A stretch of 64,000 nucleotides of DNA from Capillidium heterosporum (lineage: Eukaryota; Entomophthoromycota; Entomophthoromycetes; Entomophthorales; Capillidiaceae): assembly GCA_016630905.1 (NCBI GenBank), contig WBMQ01000012.1, positions 868,001 to 932,000 on the forward strand. The letters run 5' to 3'. Numbering within the stretch: position 1 is the stretch's first letter; every line of letters starts with the position of its first letter. Positions 26,068 to 37,903 of the stretch are shown here, one piece after another. The position numbers and the translations under genes were made by a program. The notes under the pieces are model-generated. The model was not told the DNA's origin, made no database searches, and saw only the letters and a program-made list of their open reading frames with translations.

Positions 26068-27218
26068 AGCTTGTAAATTCTTTAGTAGTGTTGAAATAAA
26101 TTGATTGCAACTTTTGGATAGACGTTTGATATTGAAATTTGAAGTTGAATGGTTTTTGTAGCAAGTGTGATGTTTCGATAAAATGGAAAGGATTTGAACC
26201 AATAGTTGATAGTTGAAATGAGGTTTCGGCGTAAATTTTGCCGAAATGTTAGTAATGAGCTTGTGAAAGTTTTTCTACAGCTTGGATGAGCAATAGGATG
26301 GCTAAGTTTAGAAGAGTATTGATGAAGCTGGAAGGTATGGTATGGGGATGGAAAATAGGATATAGTTAATTTAAGCTTAGGCTAGCCAACCATTTATCTT
26401 AAAGCTTATATATCTGGTAGCCTCGATAGCTTCATTCCTTCCAAGAGCTTGATTAGTCTTAGTAGATACAATACTTTAGGGAAAATTCGTTCCATAAGTT
26501 TCTGCTGTTGTTTAATACTATCACTATGTTTTTTTTAAATTGAAATCTTATATATTTCTGTGCTATACCTTTAGTAGAATAAAATATCTAATCCATTTTT
26601 TCAAAACATAGAAGCACAAAGTTTTGGTAGATTGGCATATTTAAAAGATTAAAATTGAAAGAGAAATTGGATAAAGTTTCGAACTATATTGCCAATTTCA
26701 AGAATTTATACCTTATCAAGGGAACCAGAACTCAAAATTAAAGTTGCCATTTCTTTCCTTTCAATAGACTTTATAAAATGTGGATATTGCTATCAACTTT
26801 AAAGTAAGCATTATCTTGTAAGCTTTATCAGCATACCTACTTTTTCCAAGCTTAAACTAGGACCTTGTAGAGGGTTAAGCTCTCCAGTATCTTTAAACAT
26901 CTACATTTTCCCATACTAAAAGGAACATATATCGCTTTTCAATAGTATTGAAACCTACCTTCAACCCCTTTTAGCATCCCTAGTCTGATGATGTCGCTAA
27001 AGTCCTTTGGTATGAAAGGATGATGGAATCAACTCGTAAAATTTAGAATTTCTACCTACAATTCGTTAAAATTTTCACCAATGATCACTTCTAAATTGAC
27101 TTTGCACCTCGTTCTCTGGATGAAGCTAGACAAATTAGCCCAAATTTACCAATACTTCCATCTTTATAAATCCAATTCAGCAACTTACACAAAACTTTAG
27201 TACCTAGAGTTTAAAAGG
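26068..27218. other. Divergent intergenic region
   Basis: Upstream region shared by KGD4 (-) and makorin (+), apart from an in-frame upstream extension of KGD4 to 26202. Nothing else recognisable. Confidence 0.45.
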
Positions 27219-28538
27219 ATGAACAACGAAAGGGATTACTCTGATTATCCCGCCTACTTGGAGCAGAACTACTACTTAACCGATAAGTATAGTGAGCTGG
27301 CTCAAAGTAATCACCAGTATGAAAATAAGCTGAATGCCAACAGTCTACCTTTCCAACCCAATTCCAAATTTACTTCAACTAACTTACATGCGCAAAACTA
27401 TGCATTCAATCCCTTTGCCGAAGATGCTAAACCTTTAGCAACGACAACATCTTCGACTTCCAACTCTAATGTAAAGAAGAAGCCTATGCTATCGTACAGC
27501 CAGGTGCTGGGCAAAAATAACTCTAAACCCAACCCCAACGTACTCAACTTGAGTATAAGATCTGAACCTAGTAGAAGTGACTTGAGACCAGTAACTTAAT
27601 TTTATTTCCACTTTATCAATTGTATTTATCCGAACTATTTTCATTTAAAAATGTAGCTGTGTACCTTTGCCATAAAGAATAATTGCAGGTTCGTAGAGGG
27701 AAGGTGTAGGAACGCCCATGGGTTATCCTGCCCCAGCTGCAACCTCAATTTACTGCACCCCGACCTGAGTTATGAAGTGCATTGGAAAGGTAAATTTTTA
27801 TTAGTAGCATTCTGCATTCCACTTATTTACCCTATTATTTTTGTGTTTTTTAAATAGAACATGTGGAGGCCTGCAGTGCCAAAAGTTTGTTTCGTGACCC
27901 CAACCACGTAGAACCAACTAACGAAGATGCTTTGTTAGAGTGTGGTATCTGTATGGAAAAGGTACTATCGACTCCCTGTGCCAGATTCGGTATCATGCGT
28001 AAGTTTTTCGAAATTCTAGCATTTATTAAACTTTTTCACCTTTAGTGTGTGAACACCCCTTCTGCCTAACTTGTATCCGACAGTGGCGCTCCAATTCCAG
28101 CTCGGTAGCTGATCCCAATCTGGTCCGTACTTGCCCCATCTGGTAATTTATATAACGTTATCTTAAAATCAAGCCTATAACTTATTTTTATAAAGTCGTA
28201 GTACCTGCTACTTCATCATACCTTCCACCACCTGGGTATCCGGATTGGAGAATAAGGAGAAGTTGGCCGAGACGTATCGATTTAACCTTAGGTAAAAATT
28301 TTTAGTTGTGACTCCATGTACTAAATTTTTTTAAAGTCAAATCCCCTGTAAGCATTTCAATTATGGGTCAGGGGAATGTCCCTTTGGTACAAGTTGCTTC
28401 TACGACCATAGGTACCCCGACGGTACTAGACCGGAAGTTAATTTGAGACACCTGCACGACAAGGAGAGTGAGGTCAAGATATTGGATCGGGTTAAGCTCT
28501 CCGACTTCTTCGAGGCTAGGGAACGAACCCCCCATTAA
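27219..28538 (+). CDS. Makorin-type RING E3 ubiquitin ligase
   Basis: Ubiquitin ligase of the makorin family, zinc fingers binding RNA plus a C3HC4 RING. Exons 27219-27590, 27657-27789, 27858-27998, 28046-28142, 28196-28291 and 28337-28538 join in phase to 346 residues. In order: a polar N/S-rich N-terminus (1-124); a C3H finger LCTFAIKNNCRFVEGRCRNA then H; the makorin-specific Cys-His stretch GLSCPSCNLNLLHPDLSYEV through HVEAC; the RING starting LLECGICMEKV through CEHPFCLTCIRQW and RTCPIC; then STTWVSG, KLAETYRFNL, and a final C3H finger CKHFNYGSGECPFGTSCFYD followed by H. The first one or two N-terminal C3H fingers of animal makorins are not seen, so either they are absent or a short upstream exon was missed. 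Confidence 0.93.
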
Positions 28539-29414
28539 ATTTTATTATTTTCTATAGGGATAGGTGTACGATTCTTTTGATTTAGGCTTCAGCTTTTGTT
28601 GATCTCTTGGTGGATTTAAAAGAGATATGCATTTAGCTTTAATAGGTTTATTTTAATGTGTTTATAAGCCAGAGATTGAAGTAGGTAAGATTGGAAGGTT
28701 TTTCTATATAGTAAAGTTGCAAAGGTTTGTAGATTGTAAATTTTATTTGCATTTTTTGGAAGGCTATGGTTGAAATGTAACTTTATATTTCTAGATAAAT
28801 CTGTTGAACATATACATAAATACTTTTGAATGCTAGAGGAGCCTAGCCAACAAAGAGTATTTAGTAAACTTTTGCTGATAGTATATATTCTTATAAAGCT
28901 TATATTCAAATCAGTTCCTTATCCCATCACCAAAATTTAGTGTTGGTAAATATCCTATCTACTTAAAGTTCAGACTCTCTTCCCGTGCTTCTACCACCAC
29001 CTTTTTCAACTAATGTTTTGAATCAGACCTTTGAAAAAATCATTAAGTTCAACAAACTAAATCTAATCTCTAAGTTTTTGAAAATGAAATCCTACTTCCA
29101 TCCACCTACCTTTTATTTTCTTTAAAGATATGGATATAGTGTTAGCGAATAGAATGTATAACAGTATCCTTAGCCTAGACTCTATGGTATTCTATCAAAA
29201 GTTCCCAGATTGGATAGTCGATGAAAGAGTTCCTAAAGACAAGGTAATATACGTGCATAATCCCAGAGCTTCAGAACTTTTCCATCAAATGATAAAAACA
29301 ACGAATATATATCAAATTTTATAAAAGATCGTACCATCTTTAAATATACAAGGATTTTAATTAATGCCATACGCTTTTTTAAAGTAAAGGCAAATACCAA
29401 ACTCCAACTTAACT
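28539..29414. other. Convergent intergenic region
   Basis: Between makorin and ATG7. Holds a 64-residue ORF at 29130-29324 (+), with balanced composition but no family I recognise; otherwise AT-rich. Confidence 0.4.
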
Positions 29415-32400
29415 TTAACCGAAAGGGTTCCCGGATACCTCATACAAGAACTTAGAACTGGGAATTTTGGACCAATCGATGTTCTGGAAAGGTTTTAAAA
29501 CCTTGATCTTAGGTGGTAACGGAGCTGATCTACTAGGTTCGCCTTGACCTTTACGTCGCAATCGCGGTGTACTAATACCTTTTAGCAGAGGTGAACTTTG
29601 GATTTGAGGTACTAAGTTGGTGTCGGTATAAGTAGACTTCGAAGGCAGGTTTTTGGAAGTGGTTGAAGATTGGATGGGCTCCAGTAATGTAGTTTGAGGT
29701 TGAGCTTGAGTAAATAACTTGGATTGAAGCTGAGTTTGCACTTGGGACGTACCATATTTGGTATCAGTAAGTAAATCAGGATGGGAAAGTATTGGTAGGT
29801 CAACAACGACTTCTTCAGCTGTACCTGATAGCGTAAGGCCCAATCCCTTAGCTTCTTTCTTTTCTCTCTCAAAATCCTTCAAGTCTTCTTCTTGGGCCTT
29901 ATCTTCCTTTTCCAAAGTATTATTTTCAACTTCCTCTTCAGTCATCTCCTCGATGTCGAAATCCTCTCCCTCTTTGTCGAACTCTGGATAGTAAAACTCT
30001 TCCAACTTGTCGATGCCCGAGACCTCCTTTAGGCTATTTGGATCGGCGAGCACCTCTTTCAGGAAATCAAACCTATCCGTCCTATACTTGTCGACAATCG
30101 GTTTGGAACAGGCGGCACAGCTGGGGAAGGCACTTCCCGTTACTTTGAGGGTCTCAAATTTACCTAAGAACCCTCGAATTTGATGGGGGATATCTTCAGC
30201 CAGCCGGTTCAACTTGAACTTTTGGGAAGCTTGCGGTGGTGGAGGAACTGAAGAACTGAGTTGAAGTAGATTGAGATCAATGGGTGGGTAGGGAGGAGCC
30301 AAAGCCTGCAACGGGTGCTGGAGTACGGAGGCCATAAGTTCGACGGCGAGCCCACCAGCTGTGTAACTGAGCCCAGGTCTAGTGACAGTACACTGCTGGT
30401 CCAAAGTTAAGTCGGTCTTAGGCTAGGTTTAAAAATCAGTCTTTATGAAATTTAAAAAAGCTTACCATGGAAGGTACCTGGTAGGTGGAACAAAAGTAGC
30501 AGCTCAGCCTAGTTACCCCATCTTCGGGATCCTCAGCCCCATGGCGCATCACAGTGAAGGTGTCGAAACCTAGGGCGACACTCAGCATCAATTTGTTGTA
30601 GACTTTGGCAAGAACGGTAGGTAACCATCGCGATTCTCTCGAATCGGTTAGAGCAAATACAACGTCATGGCTTCGAATCAACTCCTCGAGGCGCTCAGTA
30701 TCCTTCTGTACCTGCTCAACCTCATTGGGTTCTAGACGATGGCCAGGCATAGGGATAGTTAAGACCACACCGCTGGATTCCTATAAAAACAAGTAAGTCT
30801 TTAAAGTAAGCACAAATATAGCTACACAGTGGGGATAAATCCGTCGTAAAGCTTCAGCTGCAAGCTCAGCTTTAAACTTGCCTTCCTTACCACAGTCCTC
30901 GAACTCGTATAAAGATTGCCGGGGTGGATTCGAATACGAAACCTTTCCGTTATCTACCAATGTAATTTTCTTTACATTCCAGCCCTTTTATCAAGAAAAT
31001 TAAAATCAAAATCATCAACAAATAAACTTACCAAAAGTACTCGGGCCACGTTGCAACCCAAAGTCCCGGCTCCTAGAAGCAGGCACTTGGAATTACCAAT
31101 TACATCAAGGTCGATGTCAGGGGCGGCGTTCCACTTCATAAGGCTCAGGTTCAATCCTACCGAAGCTCTAGCCCGCTCTTTGGGGTCCATACTCTTTCCA
31201 AAGTCCAAAGTCTTAACGGTAGTTGATCCCGACTCACTCTGTGTCGAAAAAGTCTCCCACCCTTCAAACCTTGCAACTGGCTCTGGTAGCTGTAACTTGA
31301 ATATTCTGGAGAAGTTTGTGTAGCCTTTGTTCTTGAGGGAGCTGTGCCGCAAAGCTAGTAAGTTCAGCTCGGTAAGTCCTTTGATTTTCCGTGCAAAGTA
31401 AAGCAAAGTTAGGAGTGCAGGATTCAACTGCTCAGGGTTAGGTGAAGTGTCCTGGCATATTAAGTAGATCTTGGAGCTATCAGCTTCGGAATTATAGTAG
31501 GTGTCCCAATCCTTCAAGGGACCGATTTGGAACTGCTGATTATCCTCACTACCTTCATCCTCTAACCTCATGAGATAGAATCCAGAATAAGGATCCTTCA
31601 GCCTATTACCATCCCACTCGACATTGGATAGCTCAATAACCTTTCTTGCGATAGCTTTAATCTAATTTAAAAAAGAATCTATAAGTTTTCTCAAGTCTTT
31701 TTAAACTAATTACCTGCTCACCCTTGGCCCACTTTGTAACTTCACCAATCACCTTTACCGGCTTAGCAAACTTAAGCGTCGGGGTCAACAGCTGATAGTA
31801 GTACCTAAACCGCTTCATGTCGATGAACATATGTAAATAGAATTTCCTCAGCAAGCCTGGTTCTTTTAAAACTTTGGCGCTATCTATAGCCTCTAGGAGC
31901 TTTTCAATGGAGTTAGCCTAAATGTTATGGACAAAATCAGTTACCTCTTTTTCTGCCTCTTTACCCGAATTTTCGGTATTCAAGCTCATAAACTCATCCT
32001 TCGTATTGTACATCATCAGGACACCCTGTCCCAACAAGTTGTACCCTAGGTTACCGTCGTTGAAGTTATCGGGTAAGCTTCGCATGTCAAACATAAGTTT
32101 GGAGCTGTCATCACCCCGCAGTGAGAAGGAGCTGATGGAGAACAGGGGCACTTCCTTAGTCTCTAGCTTAAGTTTGTTGAGCTTGAGGTCAGACAAGCTA
32201 TTCAAAAGCTCCAACTTGAAATCGCTCTTGAGATACTTGATGTGAAGGTCGGTGGTTGTGGGTGCAGGTATTAGAGTTGGTTCTTTGACAACTGATTTCA
32301 CTTCAACTTGAGATGAAATAGGTTGGCTTGATTCGACAACTGAAGTTTCCGGTTCCACTACTTGCACACTTTTGATGGTTGAATTTACCTCTGAAGCTTG

Positions 32401-33548
32401 AGGCTGGGGTGTTTCAGCTGGTGGTTTTGAGTCAATTTGAGGTTGAATAGGCTGGTTTGACCGGGTAGCGATAGTTCCTGGTACTACTTCTTTGATTTGT
32501 TCATCAGTAGGATTGATCTCTGAAACTTGGGGTTGAGGAGTATTAGCTGGTAGCCCAATGGCTTCGATTGGATATTCGGTGGTGCTCATCGATAGTGTTA
32601 GAGTTGTAGCATCGGCAGCTGATTCTATGTCGATTTGAGGTTGGGTGGATTGGTTCAATTCAGTAATAGGGGCTTTCGGTTCCATTTCCAAAGCTTTATC
32701 CGTTGAACTTATCTCCGAAACTTGAGGTTGAAGAGTATCGACTGGCAGTTCCAATGTTTCAACTAGATGCTCACTGGCACTTGTTGATACTGCTAAATCT
32801 GGTACTTCAGCAGCTGGTTCCGCTTTGACTTGGGATTGAATGGACAGCTTCAATTCGATAGTGGGAACTTCCAGCCCCATTTTTTCTAATTGTTTATTAG
32901 TTTGAGCTACTTCTGAAATTTGAGGTTGGGATGCATCAGCATGTAATTTAGAAATTTCAGTTGGTGGTTCTACAGGTTCTATTGTTGTAATTTCAGCTTT
33001 TGCTTCTGCATTTGCATCTCCATCCATCGGTTTTGAACTCTTCTGGGAGACCTCTTCTTCAGGCTTAGGTGTATGTGTATCAACTTCGTCAATAAGCTCA
33101 AACTCCTCTTCAATAGCTTCACTCGGTTTAAAATCTACTTGTTTAACACATAATTCTGAATAAAATTACCTGTAGGTTCAGATTGGGTAGGGATATTGTC
33201 TTGAGAATTTTCGTCATTGAGCTCATCTTCCAAATTAATTTTGAGAGAAGTTTCAACAGACTGCTCAGGAAGTTCCGTTTGAGTCTCAACTTCAGGCTGA
33301 TCAATATTTGATGAATCTACACTTGACCTATCCTCTTCTTTGTCCGATTCCTCGGCTTCATTTTGGGGACTAACAGCTGCTGAAGATCCATCCTCTATAT
33401 CGGAGGTTTGGTTATCTGCCTTCACCTCCAGCAAGTCGTCAGGTTGAGTTTCAATTTCCTTCTGCTTCTGGGCACCTTTTCCCTTGTTGCTACTTTTCGC
33501 CTTTTTGGATTTACTCTTGTTACCCTTGGTAGGCTTTTTCCCACCCAT
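29415..33548 (-). CDS. ATG7: ATG7, E1-like autophagy enzyme with long terminal extensions
   Basis: Activates ATG8 and ATG12 by adenylation and thioester transfer. Exons 33548-33170, 33137-31945, 31917-31714, 31661-31032, 30984-30826, 30780-30466 and 30422-29415 join in phase to 1295 residues, about twice the usual 630-710. The ATG7 N-domain begins near residue 422 and includes [20 protein letters not shown]; the adenylation domain has [14 protein letters not shown] (near 787-798), [12 protein letters not shown]-like [28 protein letters not shown] and [23 protein letters not shown] has the catalytic Cys at about 971. Before it lies a K-rich start, then acidic sequence and four tandem repeats; after it a ~150-residue E-rich tail. 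The second intron is only 27 nt and the first 32 nt. An alternative start at the ATG at 33027 would drop 163 residues. Confidence 0.95.
32293..32946 (-). repeat. Four tandem degenerate repeats in the ATG7 N-terminal extension
   Basis: Four protein-level units of about 66, 65, 43 and 44 residues, each opening with a variant of LPxDTxQPQVSEI ([52 protein letters not shown]), followed by a variable acidic stretch and an (I/S)Q(P/S)Q(I/V) motif. The last two units lack a ~22-residue S/T-rich tail found in the first two. Confidence 0.85.
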
Positions 33549-34178
33549 TTTCTTTGCAAGGACTTAGTTTCTTTAAGTTTGTTGAAGAGGGTTTGTCATC
33601 CAAAAGTTTGAACTGCTGAGTACATGACGTAAAACGGTAGTCATGTTTGATTGGTTCTATCTTGGACAGTCTATTAGGCTAACACTTTGTGTCTTGTTTC
33701 TACTGATATAAAAGCATATTAGAAAATCTACAGACCGGTCCACAAATTAGCTATTTGAATAAATATCAAAGTAGCTCGCTTCGTAAAGGGTCTTTTTAAA
33801 TTAGAAATGATGATAGTGTAGAGTCTAAAAGCTTTGAATGACTCAAATTAAGAGGTTGTAGCCCAGCTGGGTTTATAATAGCTAACGAACCAAAATGCAT
33901 CTTAAAAGTGTTAACTGTGCTTTGAAAAACTACTGTTTAGGAGTTTAATAAACCATTATATAAAGTAAGCTTATATTCAAAGAAGTTATTCACCAGATAT
34001 TGCCATTTCATATACCTAAAGATACAACTAGTTGAAAATCAAATGTTTATTTTAAAACTAACTTTTATATTCTATAGATGGAAAAGTGATGAAGCGTCCT
34101 AAACTGATGGTTTTAAAATTTATCGTTATAGCAAAGTTGTGACTTTAAGTTAGCAGTCTAATGTCGAAACGCTTTCAT
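33549..34178. other. Intergenic region upstream of ATG7
   Basis: Spacer between the ATG7 start and the EFG1 stop, both on the minus strand. No feature recognised. Confidence 0.5.
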
Positions 34179-35101
34179 CTACTCGCTTTCGAATCCTTCG
34201 TCTGAGTTCTCTTGACTAACTCCATCCTCCTCCTCCTCCTCCTCCTCCTCTTGACTACTTTCTCCGTCTTCGTCACTCTCTGTATCGATACTCTCATCGT
34301 CGTTTTTCTCTTTATTCTCATCATCACTTTCATCAAACTCTTCAATTGCAATCTTCTCAGCCAGCTCATCTTTAGAAATCTTCTTACTCGATGTGACAGG
34401 CGCACTGAAGAAATCATCCCCTTCAAGATTATCTTTAGCCTTCAGTTCCGGTGTCGAATCTACTTTAGCTTTTTTCTTGGTAAGGTCAGCCTTTGGCAAC
34501 TTGCCTTGCAGTAACTTCTCCTTGAAATCTTGGCGTACTTTGTCACGAATTTCGTTACTCGCACTTGTTTCGTTGGTTTGGGATGGAAATAAACTGACAT
34601 ACTTTTTATGTGGAAAGTGCTGTTTATAAAAAATTGAATTAAGTCGTAGGCCATGCAAATAAAACTTACTTTTATGTAATTCAAGTCGACTTCATTTTCC
34701 AAAATTTGTAAATGTAGCTCATCTATTTTGGTATCATCGGCTTCTTCTTCCAACTGCTTGTTCAACCTGGTTAACTTACGCATGACCTTTTTAGTTTCGA
34801 TAAACTTGATCTTGAAATATTTGTCCTTTTTACCCTTGGCTTGAGGTTTACTTTCTTGGTTGTCGAGTTGAATTTTTATAGACTTGAGTTGTCGTTCCAT
34901 ATCGACTTTAACTTCGGCATTGAGACCTTTCTATTTCTATAATTAATCAACAATCATCTATAAATGAGTTACCTTCTTCAACAACCGTTCGGTATCTCGC
35001 AATCTCTTCTTCAGGGATTTGTTTGTGGTTTCATTTTTGTCCTGGTCCAACTTGTTGAAGTCTTTAGGGGCGAACTTGCGCTTACTTCCTTTCTCCTGCA
35101 T
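34179..35101 (-). CDS. EFG1: EFG1-like rRNA-processing protein
   Basis: Nucleolar protein needed for early 18S rRNA maturation in yeast. Exons 35101-34973, 34930-34670 and 34619-34179 (introns 42, 50 nt) give 276 residues. The middle region fits the EFG1 family: a coiled-coil of basic helices (KKRLRDTERLLKK; MERQLKSIKIQL), FIETKKVMRKLTRLNKQLEE, EVDLNYIK and KYVSLFPSQ. The C-terminus is highly acidic, with an uninterrupted Glu run encoded by a CTC trinucleotide tract near 34227-34250. The start chosen is the ATG at 35101 (MQEKGSKRK), giving a basic N-terminus; an in-frame upstream start at 35185 is possible. Confidence 0.85.
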
Positions 35102-35441
35102 AGTTCTGTAAGGAATGCATTGGCAAGCCATAAATTTTTTGAGAGGTATAGTTTCAAGTTCGAAAGTTTGACGTCTGTTGACCAATCAGTTTTGGCAAAT
35201 CTTTAGTGCCCCCAATCCCAATTGAGGTGGAAAGTAACTTTATCGAAATTGAGCTAATTATCAAACAGTAATAAACTGCATATCTAACCGAACCTTAAAG
35301 TTTATATTCCCTTAGTACACTAAAGCTAAAAAGCATTTTAAAAACATGGCTATATAAATCAACTGCAAGTACAAACAAAGGCATCTTTTCTGTGAAGCTA
35401 GCCTTTACTCTACGACAGCAATAAGTTATAGGAACGAAATA
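35102..35441. other. Divergent promoter region EFG1 / unknown ORF
   Basis: 340 bp between two divergent starts. Contains a TATATAAA at 35351-35358 about 85 bp before the plus-strand ORF at 35442. Confidence 0.45.
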
Positions 35442-35978
35442 ATGGAAAACACTCGAAATTTGAACCATAGACGGCAGGTGACGATGGCATCGATCCTACT
35501 CCACCAGAAAGAGGATCAAAACCAACTTATAGTGCACCTCCACCAAGCTGGACTCCTCCACCTCTACTCGCAACTCTCACCCAAATGCCACAGTCTGCCT
35601 CCAGAGGTCGTAGTTGCTATGCTCCAAAACCTCCATCCTAACAAGCTCCCCGTCCGCAAGGATTCGTTGAATGATAAAAGTATATCCGACCCAAGTAAAA
35701 AGCTGGGCTGCAAACGTAATGCGAGCAAACTATCCAAGCCCAATATGTTGAATCAACTACTGTCCTTCAAGTCCAACTCCAACGATAAGTTAGTACTCGA
35801 TACCCCCAAGGAAAACTTAAGGTCTTCAGTGCACTTTTCGTTGGAGGAAGTCAAGAATAAACTCAACAAATACCAACATTTCGACGATGTTATAAATCAG
35901 GGGGCTAGCGATATGCGAGGGAACCCGCTGGCTTACACGGTGAAGATCCATCTGACACCTTCGCTACTCTCCTCCTAA
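35442..35978 (+). CDS. Unidentified protein
   Basis: Open frame of 178 codons with more balanced base composition than the flanking DNA and a TATA-like box upstream, so probably a real single-exon gene. I do not recognise the product. It is basic in the first two thirds, with a Leu/His-rich helical segment (residues 18-45) that includes LIVHLHQAGLLHLYSQLSP, and a conserved-looking C-terminal part (FSLEEVKNKLNKYQHFDDVI; AYTVKIHLTPSLLSS). No signal peptide, membrane span or zinc motif is visible. It is divergent from EFG1, with which it may share a promoter. No function proposed. Confidence 0.55.
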   Translation: MENTRNLNHRRQVTMASILLHQKEDQNQLIVHLHQAGLLHLYSQLSPKCHSLPPEVVVAMLQNLHPNKLPVRKDSLNDKSISDPSKKLGCKRNASKLSKPNMLNQLLSFKSNSNDKLVLDTPKENLRSSVHFSLEEVKNKLNKYQHFDDVINQGASDMRGNPLAYTVKIHLTPSLLSS

Positions 35979-37903
35979 AATTTACTAACACTGAAAATAT
36001 TAACCAATATATATTTAATAAATTAATTTATACATTTTGAGTAGGTAGAGTTTTATTTTTAAAATTTATACATTTATATAAAATTCAATAGATTCATGAG
36101 ATATACAAATACTTTGAAGACACATTTATTCAGGTAAAAGCTGGTAAATATCTATTGATACAACTTCGATCTCAATCCTATCTACTAGTTTCCAGCAATT
36201 TGGAATATATATCAAATTTCTACCTACGAAACCCTATTCCACACCAATTCATAGTAACTATGCATATTAAATTTAATATCACAGGTGCCACGAAACAATA
36301 TCCTAGCTAACTTTTTAATAGCCTCAAAATGAAAGTTGGAAAGAGGCTTGTCATATATCGATTGAAAGTTGAGGTTAAGCCCTATCAAAAATTTCCAAAA
36401 TTTGGGCTGTGGACGTTAAAACTAAAATTCCGTTGCAGCTTTAAAGTATACCCCAGGTAACAAAGCCCAAAATAGTGCAGTATTTATGTTTGTTCCAGTT
36501 TTTAGATTATGCTCGTTAGATATAGTAGAGTTTATTACTTTGGAATCTTGCTATTTAGATTTTCCTGACAATATCTTGCCGCCATTTCTACTTGAAATTT
36601 TTCTACTCTAGCAACCTTGAATATACTAGATTATCGACCGAATTGGTGGCACATTAAGTTTATTTAGTTTAGCTTTCTTCTGAGATTAAATTTGATAATG
36701 CTCTTGAGAAAATGGTATTTCATTCTAATTAGCTTTTGATATTTCATATGAGCAAACATCCCATACTATACAAATTTAAAATATAGTATGTAGTTCGATT
36801 CAAATTATATCAAGCATAGATATTAGTTTAGTAAACTTAGCTATCTATAGTGATTTATGTTTATCGCTGAGTTTAAACTAATATAAAATATTATATACTC
36901 CCCGACCTTCTAAAAGCGATAAAAAGGAAAATGCTATAAATATAACGTACATAAAAAGAAATTGTACAAGTGTACTACAATAAATTAGTAATTTATCGAT
37001 ATCGACAGTATGTGTTCAAATTTTGAAAATGAATATATTTATAGATGTTTATATGTAGCACTGGTTATGCTTAGAAAAAACTGAAATAGATGCTAATAGG
37101 AAAGAGCTTGAAAAGAACACCATTATAAAACTTACACAAGTAGATTTACTTGTAATAATAAAACAGTATTTATATATAAGGACTGTATAGCAATTCTATA
37201 TTATAGAACATCGATAAAATTCCGTGACTATGGTAAGTTTTTTGGTAGCCGTAATTCAGATGCTCATATCCATATCTCATCCTATAGAAGTAATCGGATT
37301 TATCTTAGATGTTGACAAGTAGCTCTATCAAGATCATTGCCATTATTTCACTAAATGGTGCTATACCTCTTTTGAAGACATATATAAAAGTTCAAATTGA
37401 AAGGTATCAACATATAAAGATATATTTGAACTTCTTAAAAGTCGAAGGCTGTGCAAATGTTTATGAATGAGCTGTATCATATTTGATACTTATCCTAAAA
37501 TAAAGTTTCGAAATTGGGTTCTATTGGAACTGAGTATCTACTTTCTCTTTCAGAAATCACTAAATGTAAGACAGAGTTTAGTAAATGCCAATTTATTATA
37601 TTAAGCCTTATTTAATATTCAAACTGTAATATATATCGAAGACTATACACTCAACATAAATGTCATTATTGATAGAATTTCATTTCTAAAAAATCACCAA
37701 CTTTTGTTAAGCTAGAAAAATTTCCTTCGTTTTTGATAGTAAAAGTGGTAAAAATCGAAATGATAAATTATTTGCACATAAGATACATAATGGTTTAATA
37801 TTTACAACAAGCTTTCCGAACCTACCGTAGGTAGAATTATGTTAAAATAACCAACAATACTAATCTCAAAACTAATCTAAGGCTTAATACTATAACTTCT
37901 AAT
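35979..37903. other. Convergent intergenic region, no gene seen
   Basis: 1.9 kb of very AT-rich sequence between the unidentified ORF and mS33. Dense stops in all frames; no repeat or RNA gene recognised. Confidence 0.5.

Noticed and set aside
28616-28909. 97-codon minus ORF
   Set aside because: Composition dominated by L, I, N, K and Y as expected of translated AT-rich spacer; no motif.
29130-29324. 64-codon plus ORF (MDIVLANRMYN...)
   Set aside because: Somewhat protein-like but too short and without partner exons or a recognisable family; left as part of the intergenic region.
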